The position numbers and the translations under genes are program-made. Under the pieces are notes generated by a model. It ran no database searches. It worked only from the letters and a program-made list of their open reading frames with translations, and was not told where the DNA came from. DNA of 64,000 bases from Rotaria macrura (taxonomy: Eukaryota; Rotifera; Eurotatoria; Philodinida; Philodinidae). Of the stretch, positions 1-12,929 are shown piece after piece. The stretch covers positions 65,664-129,663 of the forward strand of contig OENT01000322.1 of NCBI GenBank assembly GCA_900239685.1. The letters are read 5' to 3'. The stretch's first letter is position 1. Each line of letters starts with the position of its first letter.

Positions 1-578
1 ATAAATTAATTGAAGAACATGATCAACGTGCCGTTTTTTTTCAAGTGTGAAAAGTAGCTCCGACCCTTGCCATTAGTGTTCATATGGAACTTATGATAGA
101 AAATGACGTGCATCACGTTCATGATCTGATTCATTGAAAAGAGTTAGAGCACTAGGATAATTTTGTTTCAGTGCATTCATTCTTTTTGTTTTGTCTCCGT
201 CAAAAGAAACCCACAAGTAAATATGCAAAAATAAACAGAATTCCATTTTCTGTCTTTCAATTTTCATTAAAAATGACATCTGAAATATTGACAGACTCTC
301 AATCTTCTTCAATGGAATTTTCTCTATCAAAATGTAATGCAAAGAAAAATTTCCATTAAAGAAATAGTCTACAATGAGAATGTCAGAAACAAAACTATTT
401 GTGTTCATATGATATACAAGTAGTATGGGTCGAATAAATTTTATTATCTCTTGTAGAAACAAGCTTATCGACTCTGTATTTAATTGGGCAAAACTTACAT
501 ACTTTTAATGAGAGAGAAGAAAAACGAAGGAAATCCCAAGAGATGCGAACGTCGTCCCATAACATTGACTTATATTAC

Positions 579-3500
579 TTTATTCTGAGACTTTTTTCGA
601 AAGCTATTTGGAAAGATGGAGAATTAACGAGTAAAGATTTGTTTTTTCTCATGCTTGCTACGTTGATATGTAATTCACTTTCGATTGAATAACTTAAATT
701 TAATGAGAAAGGTTCTTTTTTCATACCACGTTCAAGTAGAATTTTAACAATTTCATAATTATCTCGATGTGCAGCCAATATGACAGGTGTTATATCCGGT
801 GTATAAGACCGTGATGTGCTTATAGTTAATTGTTCATTTACCTAAAAACATAGACAGAAACAAAGAAAAACTTAAATTTAAATAAATACGTCAAAGCAAA
901 TTTGTCTATTGATCATTCAATTATTATAACACACGCATACGGACAAACATACAACCATTGCTTACGAGCTTCAGTAATAATAAGCTACGTTAACCAGATG
1001 AATACTAACTATTTTATCACGAATTATCTACAGGGAACTTTTTTTTTTCTGGCTGCTTGTATATGAAGGTTCTCTATGGGAATTATTAACATGAACATAA
1101 CTTATTATTATTATTATAATTAGTTGGAATTAAAATTAAAAAGGAAACTAAATACTCAAAATACGCATACACAAATTAATAAATACACCCATTCACGCAC
1201 ACACATAACACTGGCTCTTCGACATTGTTCGATACTCGAATCGTACGAAAATAACCATCGGACACGTTCTTGTTGTTTATACATAGCCGATAGAATGATG
1301 ATTTGTAAAATCTGTTACTAAAGCTTAACGCAGATATAATAAAGAAAAGGCAGCAACAACAAATAAAAGAATAGCATGTGTGAAAATGAACATTAAGAAA
1401 CAACATGGGTGTGTGTGTGTGTGTGTGTCTGTGTATAGTTTAATTAGTAGAGCGTGTGCATGTGTGTGCGTGTATGTGTTTTAGCAGTAACAACGGTTAT
1501 CATAAAAATTAGTTTATCCATTCATGCACGTTAAGAGCGTAGTAAAGAAGGAGACGACGAAATTTAGCTCCCGCGTTTTTAAACGGCGATTACGCCTACC
1601 GATTGCTCTTTTCTCCGTACTGCCTGCAGGAGAAATGCCCATTTAGATTTTGGATTCTAAAAACAAAATTAGAAGAAGAAGAGCGAAAGATAATGGCATC
1701 GAAAAAGGCAAGAAATCAAGGAATATTTAAATTCTAATAATCATCATGATAGCAATAATAACAATAATAATGATAATAATATTAATAATAATAATTAATC
1801 GAGATATTTACATGCTTAAAATATAAAGAAAAAAAAATATAAACATAATAGATGCACGAGGAAGTAGTCGCTAAACTAAACAAATAACTATGTATTATGA
1901 TAAGCATACATTATAATCTCCTAAGTAATACATAAATTATGCTTGACATATTTTCAAGCAATAGGGGATAATAGATAAGATGTAATTTTAAGAAGTTTTA
2001 AAGAAGACAGGCTATAATTGTTGAATTTCATTCTTTGGATTATATGAAGTAACACGAGACCCACCTCATAACTAGGAGTAGTAGTAGTCGTAATACTTTC
2101 ATCAGCATCACCATGTTTCGATGATAGATTTAATTTTGAAATGTGGAAGTACGACCAAGCCGATTTCAACTATTTTTCGCATATACATAGGGATAAAGAT
2201 TTACATATTTATACGTCATTTGTTTATACAATACATACACACATGTGTATTTTTAAAAACAACACTAATAAGCACCTACAAAACAAATGGTATCCTACTT
2301 TAGTTGAAGAATCGTGAGATTGCGGTTGTGGTTGTGGTTTTGGTTGTTGTTCTGGATGTTCGTTTTTCTCTTTATCTAGTGCAACTTGGGCTAATGTGAA
2401 TAACTGATTCGATTTATCGTTTATTACAGTGTTATTCGGACACTATATTACAATAGAATAAATAAATGAAATGCCGCAAGGAATATAAATATGTATATAA
2501 ATATATGTATATATCAAACATCTGATTGCAGTATAATATATATACATATATCGATAAGATCAATAAATGGATTTTTTAGAATTTATACGTATATATGCAT
2601 TTACAGTTCTTTGCATAAGTCGATAAAACATTTTCATCATAAAATAGAATGTTTTTTCTTTTGTTTTTGAAGTATAATATGATTTTTTTCAGACTGTCAA
2701 TACATTGATATTCAGATATTCATAAATTATCTTTTCAAGATTGGCATGTTCTTCTACTCTGACTTCTATGAGAATGACAAGTGTTGGAATAAGTAGCACG
2801 TCTTAATATCTTATCTTATTCGATTACATCAATTTTTGATAATATCTATCAATGTCAAAATTATTTACAGTTAGTAAATTAAGTAGAACTTAATCTGTTT
2901 GTTAGTATTGTCATTTCTTTCTTGTCGTTGGTTCGTATAACTATATGATAGATCGTAAACGACAACTATAACTAACGCATATATCTTTTAAAAAGACACG
3001 CAACCTACTTTATTGTTATCTTCATCTATGCTATTCTTTTTCTGTTGTTGCTGTTGTTGTTGTTGTTGTTGTTTTTGTTGCTGTCGAAGATCGTCGTGTT
3101 GAAGAAGAAGTTCTACAGCTATTCATGTGACAGATAATTAGAATGTTTATTTACATCATTAGTTAAAGTACCTTCAACAAACTCTTCATCTATAGCACGA
3201 AGTAATGCTTCACCTGTATCAACATTGTAATTTAGTAATAATTCAATCATTTCAATATTTTCATATTCAATAGCTAATTAAGAATAAAAATATTTAGTTG
3301 AACAACAAAACATTTGAGTTTAAAAATGAAAACCTATTAAGAGTGCACTGCGACCTAGTGGATCAAGACAGTTGATATTAAGTGATGTGATTGGCATGTC
3401 ACTACTACTGATCACAGTTGATAATTCTTTGGACGCCATCTCAAGATATCTACGAGTAGTAGCCATATCTCCACCTATTCAACAAAAAGAGACATTCATA

Positions 3501-4517
3501 TATATCAACAATAGTTCTATTTAGGTTCAATAATTTATCATAGAAAACTAAATTTTGGGTAACAGCTGTCGTAACAGCTGGTATCCAAATCTTATTTGTT
3601 TGTATTTTTTTTGAACAAAGACAATATTTCTATCGATTTCGATTTATTTTTATTCTTATCTTTACAATTTTTTCGAATGACTTTTTATCTATAAACGTCT
3701 TTTTTTTTTCTAATACGATTTTCATGGATAAGATTTCATGGCCTTAAGGCATTTCCGAACTTATATATTCGATGAATAATAACTAAAAATAGATATTTTA
3801 TGTTTTGAGAATATCTTTACTAGTGATAATTTTATTCTAGTCGAGTGAAAATTTTATTTTCACCCAAAGAAAGAAAGAAAAACTCATTTTCTTTTAATTT
3901 TCATTCATACGCATATTCATATATAGTTAGATCAGTGTCGTTTTGTTTTGTGAGATTGGCTTCATTTTTATCAAGAAAAAAAAAAGATTTATGGAAAAAA
4001 ATGCCACCTTTTAAAATGAAATCGAGGTTTAATTTATATTAACAAGTATACTTGAGAATTTTCTAGTCGTGTCTTCGTGTCTCGGATCAAAATAGATGAA
4101 AACAAGAAAGAAGAAGAGAAAAAAAAGAATAGACAGGTCTATCTTTTAATGATAAATAATAAATAGATCGTTCTTGTTTTATGTAATAAAAAAGAGAAAA
4201 AAAGCAAGAGAAAAGAGGAAAACGTTGGCTTGCTTTTTTCTCTGATTGTACTCTGTTTATATCCAAAAAAAATTACCTAACTAATAGATATAGTAGAATA
4301 AGAAAATTGGGTTCTTACGTTCAACAGCAACAAGATATTTTTTTTCATCTTGTGTCAATTCTGGATCTCGTCGTAATTGTGCCATTTGCTGTGCATATGT
4401 TTGTGTTGTAAACGAAGCAGTATTAGCAAAATCAGCAAATGGTTCATTTGATGAACGTCCCACTAGTTGTTCTGCTTTACGATAATCTTTCATAAGTCGT
4501 TGTATAGCTCGCGACAT
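579..4517 (-). CDS. TRPC-type cation channel, N-terminal part (partial, runs off the left edge)
   Basis: Seven exons on the minus strand: 4319-4517, 3334-3474, 3172-3273, 3009-3118, 2299-2442, 2065-2169, 579-841. They join in frame to 354 codons plus 2 nt, and the last exon ends at a gtaata donor, so the channel domain lies outside the window. TRPC proteins are tetrameric, calcium-permeable plasma-membrane channels, often acting downstream of phospholipase C. Family marks seen: EKKYLVAVERGDM, NINCLDPLGRSALLIAIE, EALLRAIDEEFVEAVELLL and ITPVILAAHRDNYEIVKILLERG, which are the TRPC ankyrin/TRP_2 blocks in the right order. Odd: after AVELLLQHD the linker is expanded to about 120 aa, with a polyQ tract and two low-complexity exons. 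I chose ATG 4517 because an in-frame upstream start (4595) would add a Leu/Phe-rich stretch that reads like untranslated DNA. TRPC membership is near certain; the subtype is not. Confidence 0.9.
842..2064 (-). other. Long TRPC intron with microsatellites
   Basis: This 1.2-kb intron separates the second low-complexity exon from the ITPVILAAH ankyrin exon. It holds a (GT)n tract near 1409-1428 and ATA/ATT-rich runs near 1745-1800. A short CpG-richer block lies at about 1545-1630. I see no exon in it. Bases 1-578 of the window are also read as intron of this gene: a 123-codon minus-strand frame there (91-462) shows no TRPC similarity. Confidence 0.6.
3042..3084 (-). repeat. CAG/CAA repeat encoding polyglutamine in the TRPC gene
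   Basis: On the minus strand this reads as almost uninterrupted CAA/CAG codons, with one AAA, inside TRPC exon 3009-3118. It gives about 14 Gln directly after the AVELLLQHD ankyrin helix. It is mostly CAA, as expected in an AT-rich genome, and may vary in length between alleles. Confidence 0.85.
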
Positions 4518-4859
4518 GTGAATATTGTTCAATAGTAATAATAAGAATAACAATAGTAAAAAAAAACAAAAATAAAATAATCGCAACTGGTACAAAATCT
4601 AACCTATACGATTATATTTATACTTAAACATTCTAAAACAATTCAAATCAAAATAAAACAATTCGTTAGTTAGTTGTTGGTTAGTTTGACTTCATACTAT
4701 TCTATCTTGAATACGATAAGAACAATAGAGAGCAGAAATAAAAAAATAGGAAACAAACTAGGAGAACTTATTTATATGATCCTGAATAGAAATTGAGAAT
4801 AGAAGAGTGGCATTAGTCAAGATTCTCTTCTCACATAGGACAGTATGTCTTATATTTGA

Positions 4860-5300
4860 GTCCGTCTCAAAACGAACGAGCGAAACTCAACGATAGGAAC
4901 GCGGCAAATAATAGCTACATTTGATTTGTTTTCGGATCGTCGTCGGCCTATAATCATCAACGCGTATAAACATGCGAACAACGCAACGGCTTTCCCTATG
5001 CTAGCTTACGACCCTACACATACACACACATAGCGCGCATCTTGCGCCTTGTCGTTCTAATGAAATTCTTTATGTTTCTCCGTTCTCTTTTTTCTTCCCT
5101 TGCTCTTTGTGTTTCTCCTTCTCCCTGTGTGTGTGTGTGTGTGTGTCTCTCTCTCTCTCTCACTCACAGTTCCCACAGGCGTTGACACTAACTAAAACGC
5201 AAGTGCTACCGATACCGTTCGCATGGTGCTTATAGGCTCTGTTCGTCTCGATTTTCTTTGATCGATCTTACCCTATCATTCAATAATGACGATGAGAAGC
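4860..5300 (-). promoter_or_regulatory. CpG-richer block upstream of the TRPC start, putative promoter region
   Basis: This block is visibly richer in CG dinucleotides (for example gcgcgcatcttgcgcc near 5032 and cggatcgtcgtcgg near 4934) than the surrounding AT-rich DNA. It lies 0.35-0.8 kb upstream of the TRPC start on the minus strand. A pyrimidine-rich stretch and a TG/TC microsatellite fall within it. Promoter activity is inferred only from composition and position; no TATA element is convincingly placed. Confidence 0.35.
5126..5162. repeat. Compound (TG)n(TC)n microsatellite
   Basis: About ten TG units run directly into about eight TC units on the plus strand. The tract sits upstream of the TRPC gene and has no coding frame through it. 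Confidence 0.95.
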
Positions 5301-6308
5301 ATAAATCGTTCGCAGGACTCTGTTTTTCTCTTCATCTTATTTTATAGCCTTAGTACTTCTGATTGTAGAAGTTGCTGTTGTGTGAGAATTCGATGTCGAT
5401 AGATGAAGGGAAAAATTTTTTCTTAATCAATGCATTCATGAAGATGACTAGAATTAGCTATTATCATCATCATCATTACTATCATCGTTCGTTTTTTCTA
5501 TTCTCTAATAACTTTTATATATCTCTTTTTAGTTTCACGTCAACTATATGACAATACATAGGTAGTCATTACTGAAAGAAAAAAGAAAAAGAAAAGGGTA
5601 AAGAAATATAAAAGGTAAGAAAAGGAAACAGAAAGAGAAACGGAAATTGTCATCATTCTCACTGTTTTCTCACAGGGGACTCTTGTTAGTGTTGATGATA
5701 GATTTACTGTAATGTCGACGAATAACTACCGAAAAGAAATGAAATAGACCAAGTAATCTTGCTATGTGTGTGTATAACTACAAAAGATCATGTGACAAAC
5801 AATAGAATTGTTAATAGTAGTGTGTAATTTTCTTCTCCATTGGCCATAATATCTTTAAAAAAAATAATATCTTTGTTCTTCATCCTTCTTAACGTCTGAC
5901 TATTTTTTTCGCTAACAACAATTGGGAGTGACGGCAGCATTAAATGTATGTCAAGTAAATACCAACAGTTGTCGCCTATATGAGACTAGCAGAACGTGAT
6001 TGAAAACATTTAGAAAAGTGGATAGATAGGATTCTTATGAAGAAAATGAGCATGAAAGAATGTGAACTATTAAAAACTACAAAGCATCACCAATCCTATC
6101 TTTCTCAATAAGATCAATGTTTATCTGTTATGTCTAAGCTAAAGTATTTATACCGTCATTTTCTTCCTCTTATATTTTGCTTCATGGATAATATGACTTG
6201 TTTGCATTCGCACAACAGACAGATATAGTTAGTCAGTCGCGCATACAACAAGATCGAATCTGCATCTCGTTACTAATTAGAGAGATAGGGAAAAATATGG
6301 GAGAGGGG

Positions 6309-6332
6309 GAGAGAGAGAGAGAGAGAGAGAGA
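6309..6332. repeat. (GA)n microsatellite
   Basis: About twelve uninterrupted GA units in intergenic DNA, followed by a purine-rich stretch. Read as codons it would give an Arg-Glu run, which I treat as non-coding. Confidence 0.9.
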
Positions 6333-8116
6333 CAGAAAGACATCATCAACGAACGAACACTCGATCAATATGCTAGACAATCTTTACTTCTCATTTATTT
6401 TTCTTATTTCTTTTCTAGATTTCAATCATCCTTGCAATACTATGGAACTCAACATGAAAAAAGATCGATCAATTCCATTTTCTTCAATCCGCCCATTGAG
6501 ACATGAAAAAGATTATTACTTAACGCAAAAGATAATACTCAATGAATCGAATAAAAAAAGAAAAAGAAAAAGAAAAAGAGAGACAGAGGAGGGAGAAATA
6601 CATACATCAACAGTCTGCCCTAACTTTACAAATGATATAATATATCATACAACACTTCTTATATGAGTACACAAGATTTGATAGGAATACAATGTCACTA
6701 TTCAATAGCCGTTCTCGTCTTCATCGTCGTTGTCGTTGTAGTCGCCGTCGCTAGTTTCACTAATGTGATGCTTTTATAGCTACCAAGTAGCAGAACAAGA
6801 AAGATGAGAAGAAGAGAGAAAACGCAGACGCGAGAAAACACCATAAAGTAGTGTGCAGTCTCATATAGTGGGTGCATATGTGTGTGCATCATGATGGGAT
6901 AGCTCCTTGAGACAACCCGTTCTCGGGTGTTGACTTCATTGTGGATTCGTAACAACGAGACCATGAATACACATTCACACATATGCTAAACGATGTCGTT
7001 CAATTCAGAATAAAGAATGATAATAGGAAAAAAAAACAATATAAAAAAATGTGAATTCATGTCGCTGCTGCTTCTGCTGCATGGTGTCGATGACAATTTT
7101 GAGCCATCATGACGAACTGTCGATCATTACATTGTATTTATATGCATCTATGTAGAGCCAAACATGTATCTTTGACAAATGATTAACATACATAGAGTAC
7201 ATGCGTGTAACACAGATGGGAGATATAAAAATAAGCAAAAAGTGAAGTGGAGAAAAAGGAGGAGTTTTTCGCCTGTTTGCGTACAAAAGCATTGGCTTAT
7301 TTTCTCGGCCACTGTCATCTGTAATCGTTTGACGGTGGACGTAGGGCGCCCGTAGGCTGTAAGTTTTAAATGAAAGAAAAGAAAACAGAGAAAGCTTGGC
7401 ATTTCGCTGTTTCCTTCCGGTTTTCTATGTTGTAACGATGAGACTATGACGGCAAGCTAATCGCTCTAGGGATAAGAAAAAAAAAAGGAATGACGACGGC
7501 TCAGCAAAACAAAGGTCCTATTGCTTTATCAATGCCATTTACCATGGGTCGTCATTTGCATCGATAACAACTATAGTAGGAATATTAGAACTAGAAGTAC
7601 ACGGAATCATTGATTTATTAGATCTTGATGTCATCGTAGAGAACAAGAAAAAAGCATCCGACCGAAGCAAATGTCACCCTTGAAATATTATCAACTAGGC
7701 CAGACGCGTCATACATATGTTGAAGCACATCCGTACATGCACACGTGCGATCGATTGCTAATATATATGTATATATTGTTGTTCGTTCGAGATCGATGTC
7801 AGTTTGATTAAGAGAGACAGAGAAATACGAAGAAAACAAAGCGGAAAACTCGAAAAACAGATCGATAGCACTTCTTATTTATATACACACGACACACTTA
7901 AGTTTTATTCTACAGATAGTGCAACGAAGACGAATAAAAATTGATTCATTTTGCCATTTTCGAATATCACAGCACTATATATCAACGATGGGAAATACAA
8001 GAAATACAGTTTATTGTTCTTTAATCTAATTTTGATTTTCTATCTGTTCGATTGAAGACAGTCTCCGGTTTTTTTTCGATTCCCATCATTACACACATTT
8101 ATAGTTATGCGTACTT

Positions 8117-8155
8117 ATATATATATATGTATGTATGTATGTATGTATGCATGTA
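8117..8155. repeat. (TA)n(TATG)n microsatellite
   Basis: Alternating TA followed by about seven TATG/ATGT units, intergenic, with no associated gene. Confidence 0.9.
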
Positions 8156-8504
8156 AGATGACGAGCTCCATTTGTATCTGCATAAATTAATGACAAATAA
8201 CAGATGGAAGTACTATTGAAAAGACTAGGCTGTGTTACATTTTTTATAAGAAATGAAAAGATTCATTTAGAGATAGATGTGATAATGATGATGATTATTG
8301 ATGCGTTTCGATTAGCATCTATTTAACATCCTGGTGGTAATATAAAACAATATCGATAGATTATGAATTTCTTCGTCATCTATAAAACATTCTAATGGTT
8401 CTCATTATATAGACAGAATGCTTTGCATCAATCAAAAAAGAAAAACGAGGAAAACAAAAAAGGATGAATGACTCAATGACATCGAAAACTTTAATAGCTT
8501 TAAC

Positions 8505-8543
8505 ATATATATATATATATATATACGTATATACGTATATATA
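8505..8543. repeat. (TA)n with TACG interruptions
   Basis: About ten TA units are followed by tatacgtatatacgtatata, a self-complementary AT-rich tract. It is intergenic and has no associated gene. Confidence 0.9.
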
Positions 8544-11500
8544 AAGTATAACACTGAATATAATAACTACTAATATACTGCTGATGAATAATGAGAAATT
8601 CTAAGAGTGAATTCTTTTTGACATAAATATAATCCAAACAAGTAATGAAAGTATTCTATTTTTATAATTTCTAAGATTATACTAATTCATCAACATGTAG
8701 TGAACAACATTTCATTAATGTATACTGATGTAATAATTCACTTCTTAGAGATGATAATATTTTACAATACATAAATTGTTAAAAGTAATTTTAAAAACTT
8801 TCTATAATCTAGTAATCGACAGATGGAAAAAAATGTATAAAAGATGTAGGATAAGCAAGTATAGAATGAATGTCCACACGTTAAATGAGTCGACTACTTT
8901 CTCTGAAACTATATTCACGAAAATAAAGTTAACTAGAAATATTCTTTTGATCAAAACGAAGAAATTATGCTTTAAAAATTAAACATATTATTTATATTTC
9001 TAACAATAGTAAAGAAATAATGCTAGATATTTATATGTAGATATTATCTTTATAGACCGTTGAAAATCATGACTGGAATATTAATTGATTGTTATTTTAA
9101 AAACAGCACATAAGTAAGCTTCCCTCTAAATCTATTTCGTAAGGTTATCTTATTGGAAATAATTAACTTTTCGATGAATGTTCTATATTTATTTATCTAA
9201 TATTACTTACACGCTCTGTCTTCTCTAATATATATTTGTTTATTTCGGTACAAAAAGAATACTGATCGCATGCTCTGGAAATCAATAATAAATAATCGAT
9301 CAGAAAATTCATTTTTAATAATTGACGCTTATTTCGTACGATCATTTATCAATATGAATAAATTATGAAAATACAAAAATAATGACATGCAGAAGTTTTT
9401 CTTCTATTATTTAATGCTTCGCAAAGTACAACCATTCAGTAGTCTTTCGTGAGTTCTTTCTCTCTCTCTCTTTTTTAGACTTCTTGATACATAAAAATCA
9501 AAGGATTACTAGTTTCTGGCGTGATGATCTTCAGAACGGAAAGTAAGAAAATAGTTATTTAAATATAAGGATAGAATTTCATGATCGAATCGATACCATC
9601 TATTGTGTGCTCGTTAAAAGAATGTTGCAATTTACTACAGGAAGCCACTCAAAAAGTATAAATCTCTGTAAACTTGGCGTTCTGTCAGATTCGAGATAAT
9701 TATAACAAGGATAGAAAAAAAGCTGCATACTATTACTTTTTCTATGCTAATATTTACTACAATTGTAAATACAGTTGATGAAACATAACCAATGAGAAAC
9801 TAAATCAATAGATTGATACCTGTCAATAGAATTCTTCTCATCAAAAGTTTAAAAATGTCTTGTATTCAACTGATTAGTGTACAGTGAAAGAAGAAATCAT
9901 GGCTTCCGAAAAAAAAACAACGTGGAGATTTTTTCAAGAAAAAACAATCATCGACATGATTATTAATTTTTTGTGAGATATTAATTTTCTCTTGATGATC
10001 AACATTCGGTGGTTAACACTTGGATAAAGTTCGAATGCCATCTAGTTTTTATATTGATTTTATTGGCAAACAATCGGCGTTTTATCTCAATTGGTATACA
10101 CATATTATAAGTATAGATTATATTAACTGCGTTCTGAAAATAAAGAAAAACAACATATTTACACTACTTTTCTCTTTCTTTCATTTAATTCTCATAGATC
10201 AATTTGCTTTGCGATTCAACTGATTTATCCCTATATCTTTGAGACTTACTTTCACTCATTTAGTTTACTTACACTAGATCGAATATTTCTTCGTTTTTCT
10301 TCTTACTGTCATTCGTCCATCAGTGCATATATCTAACATGATTACGTCAAAATTATGCTTCGAAAATATGATTCCCAGTTTTTCCTCACTCATGAATGAA
10401 AAAAAAAGAACGCCTTCAAAGTGGAAGCGAATTCTGTTCATGATAATAGTAATCATTAAGTAACTTCTCATTTCGTGGACCCATGTCATAGATTAAATTG
10501 AACATTGTTTAGTTTTTCTATTTCTATTGAGTTTATTTCTTATGACAGACTATTTTCTTTGAATGCTAACTATTATTTGAATAAATACAAATCATAAGCA
10601 ACATCTAGAATAAGTTGAAACGTTTTCTTAGAATATAAACCCGATAACGATCGACGGCAAGAAAACGAGGAAAGCATTTTTTTAATCATAGTACATTCAT
10701 CTATGCTTTTTATAAGAGAGAAACGTAGTTAGACAATATTAAAACAAATATATATATATATATACATATAATCACGTGTATGTCGATTAACATTGATTCA
10801 TTAACTATTCTATTCATCTCGTTGTATTTCAAATCATCACTCACGATTTCTTGTATGAATCGAATATAGTTTACATCGTAAATGTCACTATTTAGTCGAT
10901 AAAAGTCATCGTCATATTGAAAGAAGCAATTCAATTGAAAATCCATTAAGATCTGGACATATCAGATATTTTCATAATTTGCTGAAAGATCTTACACTAA
11001 AACAAAGATTGATAACATAATCTTAGTTGTCCGCATGAAAATGTTCTGGTCAATATAAACGAAGCGAAATATTCATTTTTAACTCAACATTAACGAGCTG
11101 ATATCACCATACCCACGAACATGATCATAATTATCAATCATATTAACATTCAATAAAAATTCAAGTAAATCCGAAACGACAACTGATTATTTATTCACTA
11201 GTAGATTGACAAGCACATTTAAAGCAGATAGAGCAATTGATTAGACCTTTTTTTCTCCATTCTTTTGTTGGTGTCATAAGTCATTGTTTTAACAATAATG
11301 GCTCAGCGGTGCATGGTCTCATACATGTTACTGTTTGTCGATAGTTGCACTTAACACGCTTTGTGTTGGCTTCAATAATATACTAGTTTAATAGTATGAG
11401 CCTACAGAGATTCGAATTCGGCGACACGGCAGTCGAGCAATAACAAGGCAGAAATTTCTATGCATCATATCTCGCTTATCTGTTTCATTGAAACAATTGC

Positions 11501-12929
11501 ATCATTATTATTCTCCTTATGCTGATTGAATGATAACTTTTGAGATTCAAACAATGAACTGATATTCAGAAATCTTTCATCAAGCTGTACATTGACAGTT
11601 TTTCTATTCATATACTTTCGTCCCGAGTGTCTGATAAAATATGTATGAAAATTCATATGATTCAATGAATGATTAAGTATCAAACGACTTTTATGGATTT
11701 TATTCTTTGAATAAATTCAGTTTTTTACTAATTAATTTTTAACCTAAACTCAGTCGTTTTCTGCTTCTCATTCTGATGGCAATATTTTGAATAAGAAAAT
11801 AAGTTGACCTCAATAAATGTATTTATTATAAACGAGTATATACTTAAAAAATTATGTGAATATTTCTATTTCTCATGAGATGTGAAGTGAAAATTAATGC
11901 ATCATATTACCTACACATGTCATTTACTTTTCTCGATTATCTTTTTCGTACTTTGAACATTATGTTTTTACATCAATACTCACTATTAAAAAATTACACT
12001 TATAATGCAATTTTTTATTGTAAAAAATGAAGACAAAACATTAATAATTATGACACGTTTTCTGATGACAGAAATTCATTAACAATATTACAAAACCACT
12101 TCTTATCACAATCAATATGTATATAGACATACGTCAGAGCATTGGCGAACAATAAAATCTATACCCACACAATAACACCGGAATAGAAAAAAACTCGATG
12201 AATACAATATGTTGAACATTTTCTCAAACAAAAATTTTCCGGAAACAAACAATAGCAACCTTGATCTATTTAGAAAACAATGGAAATCTGTAAATGAAGA
12301 TTTTCTAAATGAAAATTCATTTGCGTCAAGTAATTAACACCTCATTCCTTTTTATTTTCGGTACAGAAATGTCAGATGTTTGAATTTAAAAACTCTAAGG
12401 ATATCTCAATGTTGAAGGACAAAAACTTATCTATTTTTATCTTTCGAAAAGTATTGTAAAAGACAAAGAATAATATATTTTAACAAGATATGTCTTGCTC
12501 TATGGCTCATATGCAGAATATACTTTGACATGATAAAAGAATGAATCATTTCTTTATGCCGTGTCTTTGAATATAATTTCAATCTTTATCCAACATGCTC
12601 AATGTTGACAATAGAAAGGATTGAAATAGATATTGAGATTCTTTATACATAGTTTCTAGAGTTTCTATACGTAATTTTTCTGTTCGTTCCAACGATACTG
12701 AACATCAAACTTCAGTCATTATGGTTTGTCGAGGCTAAACCTAGTATTATGAGCCATGATTTGTGGAAAATTTATTTTCACCATAAATGAAGCCTATTTA
12801 TGATTTGAGATCATACTCATAAACAAAAATAGACAAATAGAAAAGCAAAAAAAGAGTACTAGGTAACGGAAATTCAATTGAAGAATCATAAAGCACCGTC
12901 GAAAAAAAAATAAAAATATATCAATGACA

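Larger units (their letters stand above)
4518..12929. other. 8.4-kb intergenic region between the TRPC and ORP2-like genes
   Basis: No frame here shows codon structure, family similarity or splice-compatible exons. Frames of 60-100 codons occur (for example 6198-6506, 6698-6982, 10710-10946), but they are low complexity or have no recognisable content. Both flanking genes are on the minus strand, so this holds the TRPC promoter and 5' region on the left and the ORP2 3' region on the right. Visible simple repeats are (GA)n at 6309-6332, GAAAAA units at about 6547-6578, TA/TATG at 8117-8155, TA/TACG at 8505-8543 and (TA)n near 10749-10765. Distal exons of TRPC or a non-coding RNA could be missed. 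Confidence 0.6.

Noticed and set aside
91-462. 123-codon minus-strand frame at the left edge, downstream of the TRPC exons
   Set aside because: Its peptide is Phe/Ile/Leu-rich and does not resemble the next TRPC segment; a preceding donor at 578 makes it intronic.
4518-4595. N-terminal extension of TRPC from an upstream ATG (4595)
   Set aside because: It would add a run of Leu/Phe/Tyr from T-rich DNA with no TRPC counterpart; ATG 4517 gives a normal cytosolic N-terminus.
10710-10946. 78-codon minus-strand frame with non-repetitive composition
   Set aside because: No splice context, no family similarity, and the C-terminal third is a TA microsatellite translation.
11290-11425. A tRNA-like pair: tggctcagcggt (A-box-like) and gattcgaattc (B-box-like)
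   Set aside because: The boxes are about 110 bp apart and I could not build acceptor, anticodon or T stems around them; more likely coincidence than a tRNA or a SINE.
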